Of a stretch of DNA of 64,000 nt, positions 17,395 through 26,074 are shown one piece after another. The stretch comes from Turneriella sp. (GTDB lineage Bacteria; Spirochaetota; Leptospiria; Turneriellales; Turneriellaceae): positions 124,001 through 188,000 of the forward strand of contig JABARV010000005.1 of NCBI GenBank assembly GCA_019186965.1, read 5' to 3'. Below the pieces are notes generated by a model. That model had not been told where the DNA came from. It saw only the letters and a list, made by a program, of their open reading frames with translations, and did no database searches. The position numbers were made by a program, and so were the translations under genes. How positions within the stretch are numbered: position 1 is the stretch's first letter; each line of letters begins with the position of its first letter.

Positions 17395-18302
17395 AATATA
17401 AAGACTTCAACGAATTTCGCGAAGCGTACAAGGTGCGGGCTTTAAGTCCCGAGTTTAAAAAAGTTGGACTAGAAACGCTAAAAAATATACACGAAGAAAT
17501 TTTAGATAAACCAATCAAAGAATGGTTAGACTTTGCTGTAGATATTTCTCCCGACCGTAACGGAGAAAGCGAATGGCGCCACGCTCTTTCGGCGATTACA
17601 AAAGATATACGCGCAAAAAGCCAAGCGATTATCGTCAAAAATGGGCGCACTGGACGTGAAATTTTGGAACAAACTTCTATTGACGCATGGAAAAAAGTCG
17701 CGCAGCACCCCATTGATATTCCACCGCAAACCATCCGCTCAATTATGAACCAAAAAGCGGTACGCGAGCTTTTTTTAAATGTTGTAAACGATTCTATTAC
17801 TGGTTTTACCAAAAGCATTAAGCTACCCCTCGTCGGTGATTTAAACAAGGTTGTAGATGACAAAATGATTAAAGGCTTCTTGATGCCTTTTATGGATTCG
17901 ATCACAGGCATTGCAACCGATTTTGTAAACAATAAATCTAACCAACCCATGATGAGCGAATTTGCAGGGCAGCTTTTAGAAATTGCCCTCGACCAAAAAC
18001 CCGATATTTTAAACGCTTTGATGAATCCAGAAATTGAAGATAAAATAATCGCGGCTACGCATGCAACTGCTGCGGACACAACCTTCCGCAAACGTGCGCA
18101 CGAACACGTCTTGGATGTTATTTCTGCTATGAAAAAAGACGTTGGCAACAAATCTTTGCGTGAATGGCTCAAAGAACGTGGCCGCGCAATTCCTTTTAGT
18201 GCACCTACCGACAAAGAACTTGAACACGCACAAAAAATTCTTGCTGAATCCGAAGCATGTGCGCGTTTTATGTTCACAGAACTTACTTACCACAGCGCAT
18301 AA
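17391..18302 (+). CDS. Conserved-looking helical protein of unknown function
   Basis: A 303-residue protein with no signal peptide or membrane segment and an even charged composition, predicted mostly helical (KVGLETLKNIHEEILDKPIKEWLDFAV; the motif KSLREWLKERGRAIPF near the C-terminus echoes KPIKEWLDFA near the N-terminus). I do not recognise the family. Translational coupling to the upstream TPR gene (4-base overlap) and a 1-base gap to the LolB-like lipoprotein gene argue that the three act together, perhaps with this one as a cytosolic component. Confidence 0.65.
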   Translation: MKYKDFNEFREAYKVRALSPEFKKVGLETLKNIHEEILDKPIKEWLDFAVDISPDRNGESEWRHALSAITKDIRAKSQAIIVKNGRTGREILEQTSIDAWKKVAQHPIDIPPQTIRSIMNQKAVRELFLNVVNDSITGFTKSIKLPLVGDLNKVVDDKMIKGFLMPFMDSITGIATDFVNNKSNQPMMSEFAGQLLEIALDQKPDILNALMNPEIEDKIIAATHATAADTTFRKRAHEHVLDVISAMKKDVGNKSLREWLKERGRAIPFSAPTDKELEHAQKILAESEACARFMFTELTYHSA

Positions 18303-18303
18303 T

Positions 18304-19068
18304 ATGCAACGCCGTGCAAGAACCGCCGTTCTTGTGGCGGCGATTTTCTCTTCGCTTTTTTTTTCCGTAGGTTACTGTTCATCTACACCAAATAAAGGAG
18401 TAGTTAAAGATAGTACTCAAGAATTAAATTCTTTAGAAAGAGAAGATTTCCAGAAAAAAATTAGCCACAACTACCTACCCTACAAATCGCTGTCTGTTGC
18501 CTTCACCCTTAAAGGAAAAATTGGGGGCGAAGAAATTTTTTACGAAGGCGAACTTACTTCGCAGCAGGACTCCTTAAAAATACAACTTAAAGACGCTGTT
18601 TTCCTCTCCCCTCTTTTAACGCTCACAATTGGAAAAGACACGGTCACGTTAAACGACCATGCCCGCGCAAAGCTTGAAAAAATTCCTCGCGCAGAGTACC
18701 GTTGGGTAAACCTTTTCGGCAGACTGTACCCTATCCACTTTTTTGAACCCTTGATGCGGGGATTTCTCCCCGTAGAAGTGTCGCTTGATTCGTCAAGTTT
18801 TACAAAAACTGCCGCTGGTGAAATTTTGGTACGCACAGATAACGATAGTTTTGAAGCTGCCCTGTATTTCAAAGAAGCAGCTTTAAAGAAAATTTTCTAC
18901 CGTGATAAATCCAAGGGAGAAATTCTGGTTTTTCAATTGGGCAATCCTTTCAAAGTGCGCCTCTATCCGCAGTCTTTACGTATCGAACACACAAGCCAAA
19001 ACGACAGCATTACCCTCCTTTTCAAAAATTTACGCGTCAAGGGTACAAAAAAAATTCCAAACTCTTAA
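18304..19068 (+). CDS. LolB-like outer-membrane lipoprotein candidate
   Basis: A 254-residue lipoprotein. The ATG at 18304 follows the upstream stop by one base, and the signal ends in SVGYC with the Cys at about residue 25. An upstream in-frame extension exists but runs inside the previous gene. The body is a beta-rich fold ([53 protein letters not shown]) typical of the LolB/LolA/DUF4292 superfamily, which receives lipoproteins at the outer membrane. The assignment rests on fold pattern, not on a signature motif. Confidence 0.6.
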   Translation: MQRRARTAVLVAAIFSSLFFSVGYCSSTPNKGVVKDSTQELNSLEREDFQKKISHNYLPYKSLSVAFTLKGKIGGEEIFYEGELTSQQDSLKIQLKDAVFLSPLLTLTIGKDTVTLNDHARAKLEKIPRAEYRWVNLFGRLYPIHFFEPLMRGFLPVEVSLDSSSFTKTAAGEILVRTDNDSFEAALYFKEAALKKIFYRDKSKGEILVFQLGNPFKVRLYPQSLRIEHTSQNDSITLLFKNLRVKGTKKIPNS

Positions 19069-19073
19069 AGTGT

Positions 19074-19667
19074 ATGCGAACACTTGAGGAATTAAGGCGC
19101 GAAACTGCAATTTGTAAACGTTGTAGGCTTTCCGCTACACGGACAAATGTTGTTTTTGGCGAAGGAAATCCCAACGCAGATTTAATGTTCATCGGCGAAG
19201 GCCCCGGTAAGGATGAAGACCTGACAGGACGCCCCTTTATCGGCCGTGCGGGAATGCTACTTACCCGTATTATTGAAAACGGGCTCAAAATAAAACGCGA
19301 AGATGTTTATATCGCTAACATAGTAAAATGCCGCGCAACAGTAAACGGCTTGGGGTTACGCGACAGGCCGCCCGAAAAAGATGAAGTCGACGCGTGTGCG
19401 CCTTTTCTTCGAGAACAAATATCTCTTGTATCTCCAAAAGTAATTGTAACGCTGGGAAATCCGGCAACACGCTTTATTTTGCAGAAGGCGGAAGGTATTA
19501 CCAAACTGCGCGGGAAATGGGGAGAGTATAACGGAATTGCCGTCATGCCTACTTACCACCCCAGTTTTCTTTTACGTAACGGCGGCGATGCCGTAAACAC
19601 GCGCTATAAACGCGAGGTGTGGAACGATATGAAACTTGTTATGCAAAAGTTGGGACTACCCCTTTAA
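19074..19667 (+). CDS. Family 4 uracil-DNA glycosylase (4Fe-4S)
   Basis: Removes uracil from DNA to start base-excision repair. The 197-residue length is typical. Four cysteines for the iron-sulfur cluster are visible: C14 and C17 (ICKRC), C84 (NIVKC), and the later DACAPF Cys. The family-4 active-site motif [20 protein letters not shown] and the HPSFLLR loop are intact. It follows the LolB-like gene by 5 bases on the same strand and overlaps the 3' end of the convergent carbonic anhydrase gene by 12 bases. Confidence 0.93.
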   Translation: MRTLEELRRETAICKRCRLSATRTNVVFGEGNPNADLMFIGEGPGKDEDLTGRPFIGRAGMLLTRIIENGLKIKREDVYIANIVKCRATVNGLGLRDRPPEKDEVDACAPFLREQISLVSPKVIVTLGNPATRFILQKAEGITKLRGKWGEYNGIAVMPTYHPSFLLRNGGDAVNTRYKREVWNDMKLVMQKLGLPL

Positions 19668-20174
19668 ATTTTTTTGGTACTCCTTCGCATTCGCGACGTA
19701 ATTTTTCCAAGTGCGTTGCATCATTTCTTTTTCTTCAATACGCACCTCGCGTAAAATTTTAGCAGGAGAACCAATCGCTAAAAATCCACTCTTTACAACA
19801 AAGCCTGGTGGAACAAGAGCTCCGGCGGCAACAAAACCGAAAGGCTCAACAAGTGCACCATCTAAAATCGTCGCTCCCATACCGATAAATGCATCGTCCA
19901 TAATTGTAGCCCCGTGGATGATTACGCGGTGGCCAACTGTTACGCGATCGCCTATCGTTGTTGGAAATTTTCCTCCTGTAACGTGTACAACGCTTAAATC
20001 CTGGATGTTTGTTTGTGCCCCAATGCGTACCGAGTGTACATCCCCACGTACAATGCTTCCAAACCATACCGAGCTTTCATCGCCGAGAGTTACATCCGCC
20101 ACAATAGTCGCGTTCGGCGCAACCCAAGCACTTCTTGAAACCTGTGGAGTTTTTGTACCTAATGCGTAAATCAC
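19656..20174 (-). CDS. Gamma-class carbonic anhydrase family protein
   Basis: A left-handed beta-helix hexapeptide-repeat protein (about 172 residues) of the gamma-CA/YrdA/PaaY group. Metal-ligand histidines appear in VVHVTGG and VGHRVIIHGA, and hexapeptide repeats in APNATIVADVTLGDESSVWFG. The family usually starts M/VIYALGxKTP, so the GTG at 20174 is preferred; an ATG at 20207 would add 11 residues. It could be a true carbonic anhydrase (bicarbonate for the PEP carboxylase also encoded here) or an acyl-CoA thioesterase-associated homologue; sequence alone does not decide. Confidence 0.85.
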   Translation of the reverse strand: MIYALGTKTPQVSRSAWVAPNATIVADVTLGDESSVWFGSIVRGDVHSVRIGAQTNIQDLSVVHVTGGKFPTTIGDRVTVGHRVIIHGATIMDDAFIGMGATILDGALVEPFGFVAAGALVPPGFVVKSGFLAIGSPAKILREVRIEEKEMMQRTWKNYVANAKEYQKNLKG

Positions 20175-20262
20175 ACGCCACTCTACAGGTATGTAAAATA
20201 CAGGCAAGCCAAATCGGTTTTGCTTTCTTTACGTCGTATATAAGCGCTATGACACGCCGCAT

Positions 20263-21030
20263 GTGTGCGAAATTTTGGGGATGAGTGCAAATGTTCCTAC
20301 AGACATCATTTTTAGTTTTACGGGACTTATCCGGCGCGGCGGACTAACAGGCCCGCACAAAGACGGCTGGGGAATTGCTTTTTACGAAGATAAAGGAGTG
20401 CGCCTTTTTCACGACCCTGAAGCAAGTAGCCAATCGCAAATTGCGGCGTTTTTACAAACCTATCCCATCCGCAGCGAAACTGTTATAAGCCATATACGTA
20501 AAGCCAACCGCGGTAAAGTAGCGCTTAAAAATACGCACCCTTTTGTACGCGAGCTTTGGGGACGCAATTGGGTATTCGCGCACAATGGCCAACTTAAAGG
20601 AATAAAAAAGGAAAAGCTGGATAGCTTTGAACCTGTCGGCACAACCGATAGCGAAGCGGCATTCTGTTGGCTTTTAGGAAAGTTGCGCCGTAAGTTTAAA
20701 AATCCTCCAGCTTCACATGTTTTAATCGACGCTGTGGAAAAACTTTTTCACGAATTAGCCAAACGTGGGGTAGCCAATATTCTTATGAGCGACTCCGATT
20801 TGCTTTTTACCCACTGCTCAAATAAGCTCGTCTACATTACACGCCGTGCGCCGTTTGGCCACGCGCAACTTTTAGATGCTGACGTAACGGTTGATTTTAA
20901 AAAAGCCACGAGCGAAAAAGATATTGTGACAATTTTGGCAACCCGTCCCTTAACGGGAGATGAAACTTGGAATCACTATTCGCAAGGCGAATACCGTGTG
21001 TGGCGGCGCGGCGAATGCGTTGTAAACTAA
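20263..21030 (+). CDS. Class II glutamine amidotransferase, YafJ-like
   Basis: An Ntn-hydrolase glutaminase domain. The GTG at 20263 gives M-C-E-I-L-G, placing the catalytic Cys at position 2 for exposure after Met removal, so this start is chosen over the ATG two bases earlier in another frame. [26 protein letters not shown] and [11 protein letters not shown] are conserved class II GATase segments; length 255 matches YafJ. No synthase domain is attached, so the amide acceptor is unknown. It is a lone plus-strand gene, divergent from the carbonic anhydrase. Confidence 0.85.
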   Translation: MCEILGMSANVPTDIIFSFTGLIRRGGLTGPHKDGWGIAFYEDKGVRLFHDPEASSQSQIAAFLQTYPIRSETVISHIRKANRGKVALKNTHPFVRELWGRNWVFAHNGQLKGIKKEKLDSFEPVGTTDSEAAFCWLLGKLRRKFKNPPASHVLIDAVEKLFHELAKRGVANILMSDSDLLFTHCSNKLVYITRRAPFGHAQLLDADVTVDFKKATSEKDIVTILATRPLTGDETWNHYSQGEYRVWRRGECVVN

Positions 21031-21052
21031 CAGGGAGACCCGCCGAATTTGG

Positions 21053-21112
21053 ATTATGTCACATTAGAGGATAACTATCCCTTATTATGTCACATCAGGG
21101 GATAACTATCCC
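21053..21112. repeat. Tandem 29-bp direct repeats containing GGGATAACTATCCC-type palindrome
   Basis: Two copies of a 29-bp unit (21053-21081 and 21084-21112) differ at two positions. Each starts ATTATGTCACAT and ends with GGATAACTATCCC, which in the second copy is a 14-bp inverted repeat with a 2-base centre. The spacing of 31 bases is near three helical turns, as for cooperative operators or transposon-end repeats. ATTATGTCACAT occurs again at 44410-44421. No transposase is present. Confidence 0.75.
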
Positions 21113-21128
21113 AGCGAGCGATTTAAGT

Positions 21129-21149
21129 AAAAAAATCGCGATTTTTTTT
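21129..21149. terminator. AT-rich perfect palindrome, possible terminator
   Basis: Seven A residues, TCGCGA and seven T residues form a 20-bp perfect palindrome (21129-21148), about 100 bases after the amidotransferase stop and 78 bases before comM. A stem followed by T would act as an intrinsic terminator on either strand. The rest of the spacer up to comM is AT-rich. Confidence 0.5.
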
Positions 21150-21226
21150 AAAAAAACTGTACTTTTTTTTCTAAAAATGAGAAAATTTACGCGTTTTCTG
21201 GTATTTAATATATAAGAGAACAATTT

Positions 21227-22744
21227 ATGATAGCAAAAATAACCACCGCCGGAAGACCCGGCTTTAACTCGACGCTCATCACTGTAGAAGCTGATATTTT
21301 AAGCGGACTTCCTAACCTCACTATTGTTGGCCTACCCGACCACGCTGTTCGGGAAAGCCGTGAACGCATCCGCTCGGCAATTACAAACGCAGGGTTTTAT
21401 TTTCCCGCCAAGCAAATAGTAATAAACCTTTCGCCTAACGACACCCCAAAGGAAGGTGGGCTCATTGAAGCGGCGATGGCAACGGCAGTTCTTGTGGCAT
21501 CTGGGCAACTGCCCCAGGAGGCTTTTCTTGAAACAGCACTTTTGGCATCTTTATCGTTAGACGGTTCGCTTAAAAGCGCACGTGCTTTAGCGGCAACCGC
21601 TGTTTACACCGCAGCACACGGCGGAATTAAAAAAATAATTATACCTAAATGTGCCCTCGACGAAATTGCAGCGCCCAAAGACACATCACTCTTTGCCATT
21701 TCTTCTCTTAAAGATCTGCGTGAGTTTTCCCAACAAAAAATTTTGTGTGTCGAGCACAAAGAATTTATTGCCGACACCGAATTTCCTGAACTTACGTTTG
21801 AGCAAATTTTCGGTTTAGAAGAAGAGAAACGCGCTTTGGCAATTTCTGCGGTGGGGCGACACCACCTTTTGATGGTGGGTTCCCCAGGTACGGGAAAAAG
21901 CCTTTTGGCGCGTGCGTATAGGTACATCTTGCCGCCGCTTTCATTTGCAGAAGCCGCCGAGATAACACGGGTACACTCGCTCGCGGGAATTACTTCGGGC
22001 GACTTAGTGCGTACGCGTCCATTCCGTGCACCCCACCACACGACATCGACCCCTGCTCTCGTAGGAGGAAGCACCTTGGTAAAGCCTGGAGAAATTAGCC
22101 TTGCGCATTTGGGGACTCTTTTCCTAGACGAGCTTCCTGAATTTAGGAACGAAGCACTACAAAGCTTACGCGAACCTTTGGAAGAAAAAAAGATTACTAT
22201 CGCACGCGCACGGGGGCATATAACATACCCATCGGATTTTCAACTTATTGCGGCGGCAAATCCCTGCCGCTGCGGAAATTTATTTTCTGAAAGTAGGCAG
22301 TGCCAGTGCCGCAGTGGAACAGGGCTTGTACAATTTTCTAAAATAATTGGCCCGTTTCTTGACCGTATCGCGGTTGAGCTAAACCTCAACGCAGAGAAAA
22401 AAAATTATTTTGCCAAAGAAAATCTTACAACGCATACCGCACGAGAAAAAATTATAAAAGCACGTAAAAAATCTCTTACTAGAAATTCTGGACTTCTAAA
22501 TAACGAAATAAAACCTGAAGCGTTATACCAAATTTTCTCAAGAGCAAATCCCGTTAAAATTTTTAACGACTATGCAAATTTGGAACGCCTTACCATGCGC
22601 TCTTGGATAAATACCCTACGCGTTGCGGTAAGTATTGCAGATTTTGAAAACGAAGAAGCCTCTGAGATACATATTTTAGAAGCGCTAAATTACCGTTTCC
22701 TTAATAAAAAAATCGACAACTTACGCGCAACCAAAGCAGCTTAA
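21227..22744 (+). CDS. comM: ComM / YifB-family AAA+ Mg-chelatase-like ATPase
   Basis: A hexameric AAA+ helicase that drives branch migration during natural transformation in studied bacteria. An N-terminal Lon-S5-like ChlI domain (residues 1-170; STLITVEADILSGLPNLTIVGLPD) precedes the ATPase core with Walker A GSPGTGKS, Walker B LFLDELPEF, and the zinc-finger-like NPCRCGN...CQC cysteines; a C-terminal Mg_chelatase_C region follows (AREKIIKARKKS). Length 505 is typical. Presence does not by itself prove competence, since comM is widespread. Convergent with the Xer recombinase. Confidence 0.95.
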   Translation: MIAKITTAGRPGFNSTLITVEADILSGLPNLTIVGLPDHAVRESRERIRSAITNAGFYFPAKQIVINLSPNDTPKEGGLIEAAMATAVLVASGQLPQEAFLETALLASLSLDGSLKSARALAATAVYTAAHGGIKKIIIPKCALDEIAAPKDTSLFAISSLKDLREFSQQKILCVEHKEFIADTEFPELTFEQIFGLEEEKRALAISAVGRHHLLMVGSPGTGKSLLARAYRYILPPLSFAEAAEITRVHSLAGITSGDLVRTRPFRAPHHTTSTPALVGGSTLVKPGEISLAHLGTLFLDELPEFRNEALQSLREPLEEKKITIARARGHITYPSDFQLIAAANPCRCGNLFSESRQCQCRSGTGLVQFSKIIGPFLDRIAVELNLNAEKKNYFAKENLTTHTAREKIIKARKKSLTRNSGLLNNEIKPEALYQIFSRANPVKIFNDYANLERLTMRSWINTLRVAVSIADFENEEASEIHILEALNYRFLNKKIDNLRATKAA

Positions 22745-22760
22745 AACTTGGGTGATAATT

Positions 22761-23654
22761 TTACGCACGTGTGTGGAATTCTTGGTGTGTTTTTTTAAGT
22801 TCGTTATTGGCAAGGTGCGTATAAATTTGCGTCGTAGCAATGTCCATGTGCCCCAAAAGCTCTTGCACAGCCCGTAAATCGGCGTTATTTTGGAGTAAGT
22901 GTGTCGCAAAAGAATGGCGCAACGTATGCGGTGTAATGTTGCGGCCAATACCTGCGCGCTTCATATACCTTTTAAGAAGCCTCCACGCGCTTTTACGCGA
23001 AAGTGCGCCACCTTTTTTAGATATAAACACAAATTCAGATTCGTACTGGTTGAGTATTTCTGCGCGTGCTCTATCCAAATATTGGTTTAATAAACTTCCT
23101 GCAACTTCTCCATAGGGCACCAGCCTTTCGCGGCCACCCTTCCCTTTAATGGTGAGCACCTGATTTTCTCTATCGACATCTTGCAGCATAAGCATGCATG
23201 CTTCGGAAATGCGAAGCCCCGCAGAATAAAGAAATTCAAACATTGTTTTGTCGCGTAGTTCAAGAAGATTATCTTCGCTAAAGACCTCGAAAAGTTTTGC
23301 TACCTCATCCTGCGTTAAAAAATCTGGAAGCGCTTTTTCAATTTTAGGCGCCTCGATAAGCTGCATAGGGTTTGTTTCGATAAATTTACGGTTTTCGAGG
23401 TAGCCATAAAATTGGCGTAGCGACGCGACAACACGAGCACGTGTGCGGCTAGACAGCTTCTTTTTTGTCTCTTCGCGTAAAAAATTGGCGATATCTTTCT
23501 GCGATGTTCCTTGGAGCTGTTTTCGTTCCTTCGAGAGGAATTTCTCCAACTTTTGCACATCGGAAACATACGAAAAAATACTGTTTTCCGAAAGCCCTCG
23601 CTCTAGGCTTAAGTACTCTTTAAAGTTTGAGATAAAATTACGTTTTGCAGACAT
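22761..23654 (-). CDS. xerD: Tyrosine recombinase, XerC/XerD type
   Basis: Resolves chromosome dimers at dif with FtsK. The SAM-like N-terminal domain (FKEYLSLERGLSENSIFSYVSDV) and catalytic domain carry the pentad: R in GLRISEACML, K in KGKGGRERLVP, HTLRH, and the HxxxxTTQIYTH segment with the Tyr nucleophile. Length 297 fits XerC/D. The GLSENSIFSY start and the C-terminal HMDIATTQIYTHL resemble XerD more than phage integrases. No attachment site or phage genes are near, so a housekeeping role is favoured. Confidence 0.9.
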   Translation of the reverse strand: MSAKRNFISNFKEYLSLERGLSENSIFSYVSDVQKLEKFLSKERKQLQGTSQKDIANFLREETKKKLSSRTRARVVASLRQFYGYLENRKFIETNPMQLIEAPKIEKALPDFLTQDEVAKLFEVFSEDNLLELRDKTMFEFLYSAGLRISEACMLMLQDVDRENQVLTIKGKGGRERLVPYGEVAGSLLNQYLDRARAEILNQYESEFVFISKKGGALSRKSAWRLLKRYMKRAGIGRNITPHTLRHSFATHLLQNNADLRAVQELLGHMDIATTQIYTHLANNELKKTHQEFHTRA

Positions 23655-23751
23655 TGTATATTATTTTCGACTAACTGAAATTTTATTTTGACACATTTTT
23701 TATGTCACACGACGGAAACGGGATAAAAATTCTTAATAAATTAGTCTCTCG

Positions 23752-23775
23752 CAATTGATAATGCATTATCAATTG
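23752..23775. promoter_or_regulatory. 24-bp perfect palindrome, Fur/Zur-family operator candidate
   Basis: A perfect 24-bp inverted repeat with core TGATAATGCATTATCA lies 22 bases before the TonB-dependent receptor start. It matches the TGATAAT-ATTATCA type of Fur-superfamily (Fur or Zur) boxes, here with a 2-base centre rather than one. Placement before a putative metal receptor supports repression in metal-replete cells. Which regulator binds is inference. Confidence 0.7.
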
Positions 23776-23797
23776 TAATTGACCCACTATACAAAAA

Positions 23798-26068
23798 ATG
23801 TATTTTGGCGTGGTGCCTTTTTCGCGGTATACTGCAATTTTTTTTATCTGTATGCTTCCTCTTGCCGCAGCGGAAATCCGCGGTAAGGTTGTAGACGGCG
23901 AAGGAAACCACGTCCAAGGGGCAAATATCGCCTTGCCCGCACTGCGCCTGCACGTCCATAGCGACAACCAAGGGAATTTTATTTTTACGGATCTTCCTGT
24001 GGGTAGCTATGTTTTAAAAGTGCAAAAAGAAGGTTTGCCTTCTCGCGTCCTTAAGGTTGAGTTACCCGAAGAAGGCGCCGACGTTGTTGCACAGTTAGAC
24101 ATCCGCCATTTTAAGGCCAAAAAAATTATTATTTCGGGGTTTCGTCCCATTGACGAGGCGGATTTCGGTGGGAGCGCAACGGTTATCGAGGGAAAAAGCC
24201 TAACTCGTGTGCGCGGGCAAAACCTTGCAGAAAGCATACGCGACGTTCCCGGCGTCTCTCTGCAGTCGACAGGAAACGCGGTCGCCAAACCCATTATGCG
24301 CGGATTATCTTCGTACCGCTCACTCCTCCTTTTAGACGGCATTCCCGAAGAAGCACAGCAATTTGGCGACGAACACGGCCCCAATATTGATAATTTGGAC
24401 GTCGAACGCATCGAAGTTTTACGGGGACCACAAAGCCTCATTTTTGGCTCGGGTGCCATTGGTGGTGCGGTGAACATCAAGACGCCCTACCTACCCTCGG
24501 CGCTCGAAGGAAGCGAACGCCTTACGGCAAAACTAACGGGCGACCTTTTTTCCAATAACCCAGGCGGAGCTACTTCGCTTTCGCTTGCCGGCGCTTCGGG
24601 AATTTTAGGCTACCGTGGTTCTTTTAGTTACCGTGAAGCGGGAAACACATACACCCCTTTAGGCAGTATACCCAACAGTGCGTACCGTGCTTTAAACGGT
24701 AGCACACTCGTGGGTGTGCAAGAAAAATGGGGAACTATTTCTTTACGCCTGTCGCGCTACGACACCCAAATACACCTACCCGAAGCAATCCAAGATAGCG
24801 CAACAGGTGCACTCGTTGCCGACCCCCACGCAAGTAACTACCAACACGTAATACACAACCGCGCACACCTCCACATGCTTTTTCCCATGGAGTGGGCAAA
24901 ACTCGAAATAAACGCGGCGTACCAACAGAACGAAAGGCGTGAGTTTGAAAGTAAAGAAGCCCAAAATGCTGCGCTTAACCTCCTTCTTGGCACCTTTAAT
25001 AGCGACGTAAAAATACACCATTCTCCGCTTGGCCCCTTTTTAGGAACGTGGGGAGGAAGCTATACGCACCAAAAAAACCAAACGCGTGGCGAAGAAGCAC
25101 TTATTCCCTCTTACGATTTAAATTCTTATTCGGGATTTATTTTTGAAGAAGCGCGTTTCGACGCAATTAGTTTTCTGGGTGCACTCCGGACAGACACGCG
25201 TGTTTTAAACGCGCACGAAAATACGCATCTCGCCGTTTCGCCAACAACGCTGCAAAATAATGCCGTAACAGGCTCATTGGGGATTGTGTGGCGCTTCGTA
25301 GATAGCGCGTCTTTTTTCGCAAATTGGGGGCGTGCGTTTAGGGCTCCTACAGCGTTTGAGCTTTTTTCAAATGGTATCCACGAAGGTGTAGGAACTTTCG
25401 AGCGTGGTAGTTCTACTCTTAAAGAAGAAACGTCGCTTTTAAACGAAGTGGGTTTCAAATGGAAAAACGACACGTTAAAATTTGAAGCAACGGGGTATTA
25501 TAATAAAATCACAAATTATATTTTTTCGACGCCTACAGGTTCTTTTTTCACCGATCCTTCTTCGGGAAATGTTTACCCGCTTTACAATACAACACAGGGG
25601 AACGCAAGCATTTACGGTATCGAAGCTACAATCGAATACCAACTTTTTAACTCTCTCGCGCTTTTAGGCGGTGCCGATTTTATCCGTGGCCGAAACGACA
25701 CCCTTGGTGTTCCTTTATCGCTTATTCCCGCGAACCGCTTTCGTGCTGGAGTCTTACTCAGCACAAAAAAAATATCTGAGCTCTTAAATCCGTATTTGCA
25801 AGTAACGCTGCGATACAGTGCGCGTAAAAGTGAAATTTCGGATGAAGAAAAAAATCTATATTCTTCGTTTGCGCCTTACGCGCTTATCTCTCTTAGCTCG
25901 GGCGCAGATTTTGCTGTTGGCGAAGAGCTTTGGTCGTATACGTTTGGGATAGAAAACTTACTCAACCAAAAATACGTCGATTATTTAAGTAGGCAAAAGC
26001 TCTTTGCGCTCAACCCGGGAATCAATGTGTATTTTAAGATTACAGCCCCCATCAACTTAATCCACTAA
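23798..26068 (+). CDS. TonB-dependent outer-membrane receptor (metal-type, zinc or iron candidate)
   Basis: A 756-residue receptor. A signal peptide (FFICMLPLAAA) is followed by a carboxypeptidase-regulatory-like domain (residues 28-100: RGKVVDGEGNHVQGANIALP), a plug domain (about 110-240; GQNLAESIRDVPGVSLQSTG, VERIEVLRGPQSLIFGSGAIGGAVNI), and a 22-strand barrel with the FANWGRAFRAPTAFELFSNG segment. The DEHGPNIDNLDVERIEVLRGP region is reminiscent of ZnuD-like zinc receptors, and a Fur/Zur-type palindrome precedes the gene. Substrate remains inferred. No TonB/ExbBD genes are in the window. Confidence 0.88.
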   Translation: MYFGVVPFSRYTAIFFICMLPLAAAEIRGKVVDGEGNHVQGANIALPALRLHVHSDNQGNFIFTDLPVGSYVLKVQKEGLPSRVLKVELPEEGADVVAQLDIRHFKAKKIIISGFRPIDEADFGGSATVIEGKSLTRVRGQNLAESIRDVPGVSLQSTGNAVAKPIMRGLSSYRSLLLLDGIPEEAQQFGDEHGPNIDNLDVERIEVLRGPQSLIFGSGAIGGAVNIKTPYLPSALEGSERLTAKLTGDLFSNNPGGATSLSLAGASGILGYRGSFSYREAGNTYTPLGSIPNSAYRALNGSTLVGVQEKWGTISLRLSRYDTQIHLPEAIQDSATGALVADPHASNYQHVIHNRAHLHMLFPMEWAKLEINAAYQQNERREFESKEAQNAALNLLLGTFNSDVKIHHSPLGPFLGTWGGSYTHQKNQTRGEEALIPSYDLNSYSGFIFEEARFDAISFLGALRTDTRVLNAHENTHLAVSPTTLQNNAVTGSLGIVWRFVDSASFFANWGRAFRAPTAFELFSNGIHEGVGTFERGSSTLKEETSLLNEVGFKWKNDTLKFEATGYYNKITNYIFSTPTGSFFTDPSSGNVYPLYNTTQGNASIYGIEATIEYQLFNSLALLGGADFIRGRNDTLGVPLSLIPANRFRAGVLLSTKKISELLNPYLQVTLRYSARKSEISDEEKNLYSSFAPYALISLSSGADFAVGEELWSYTFGIENLLNQKYVDYLSRQKLFALNPGINVYFKITAPINLIH

Positions 26069-26074
26069 CCTACA

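Noticed and set aside
21053-21112. Intact insertion sequence
   Set aside because: No transposase frame nearby and no matching opposite end; kept only as tandem repeats of unknown role.
22761-23654. Phage or island integrase
   Set aside because: Length and motifs are of the XerC/D housekeeping type, and no attachment site, excisionase or phage genes are nearby.
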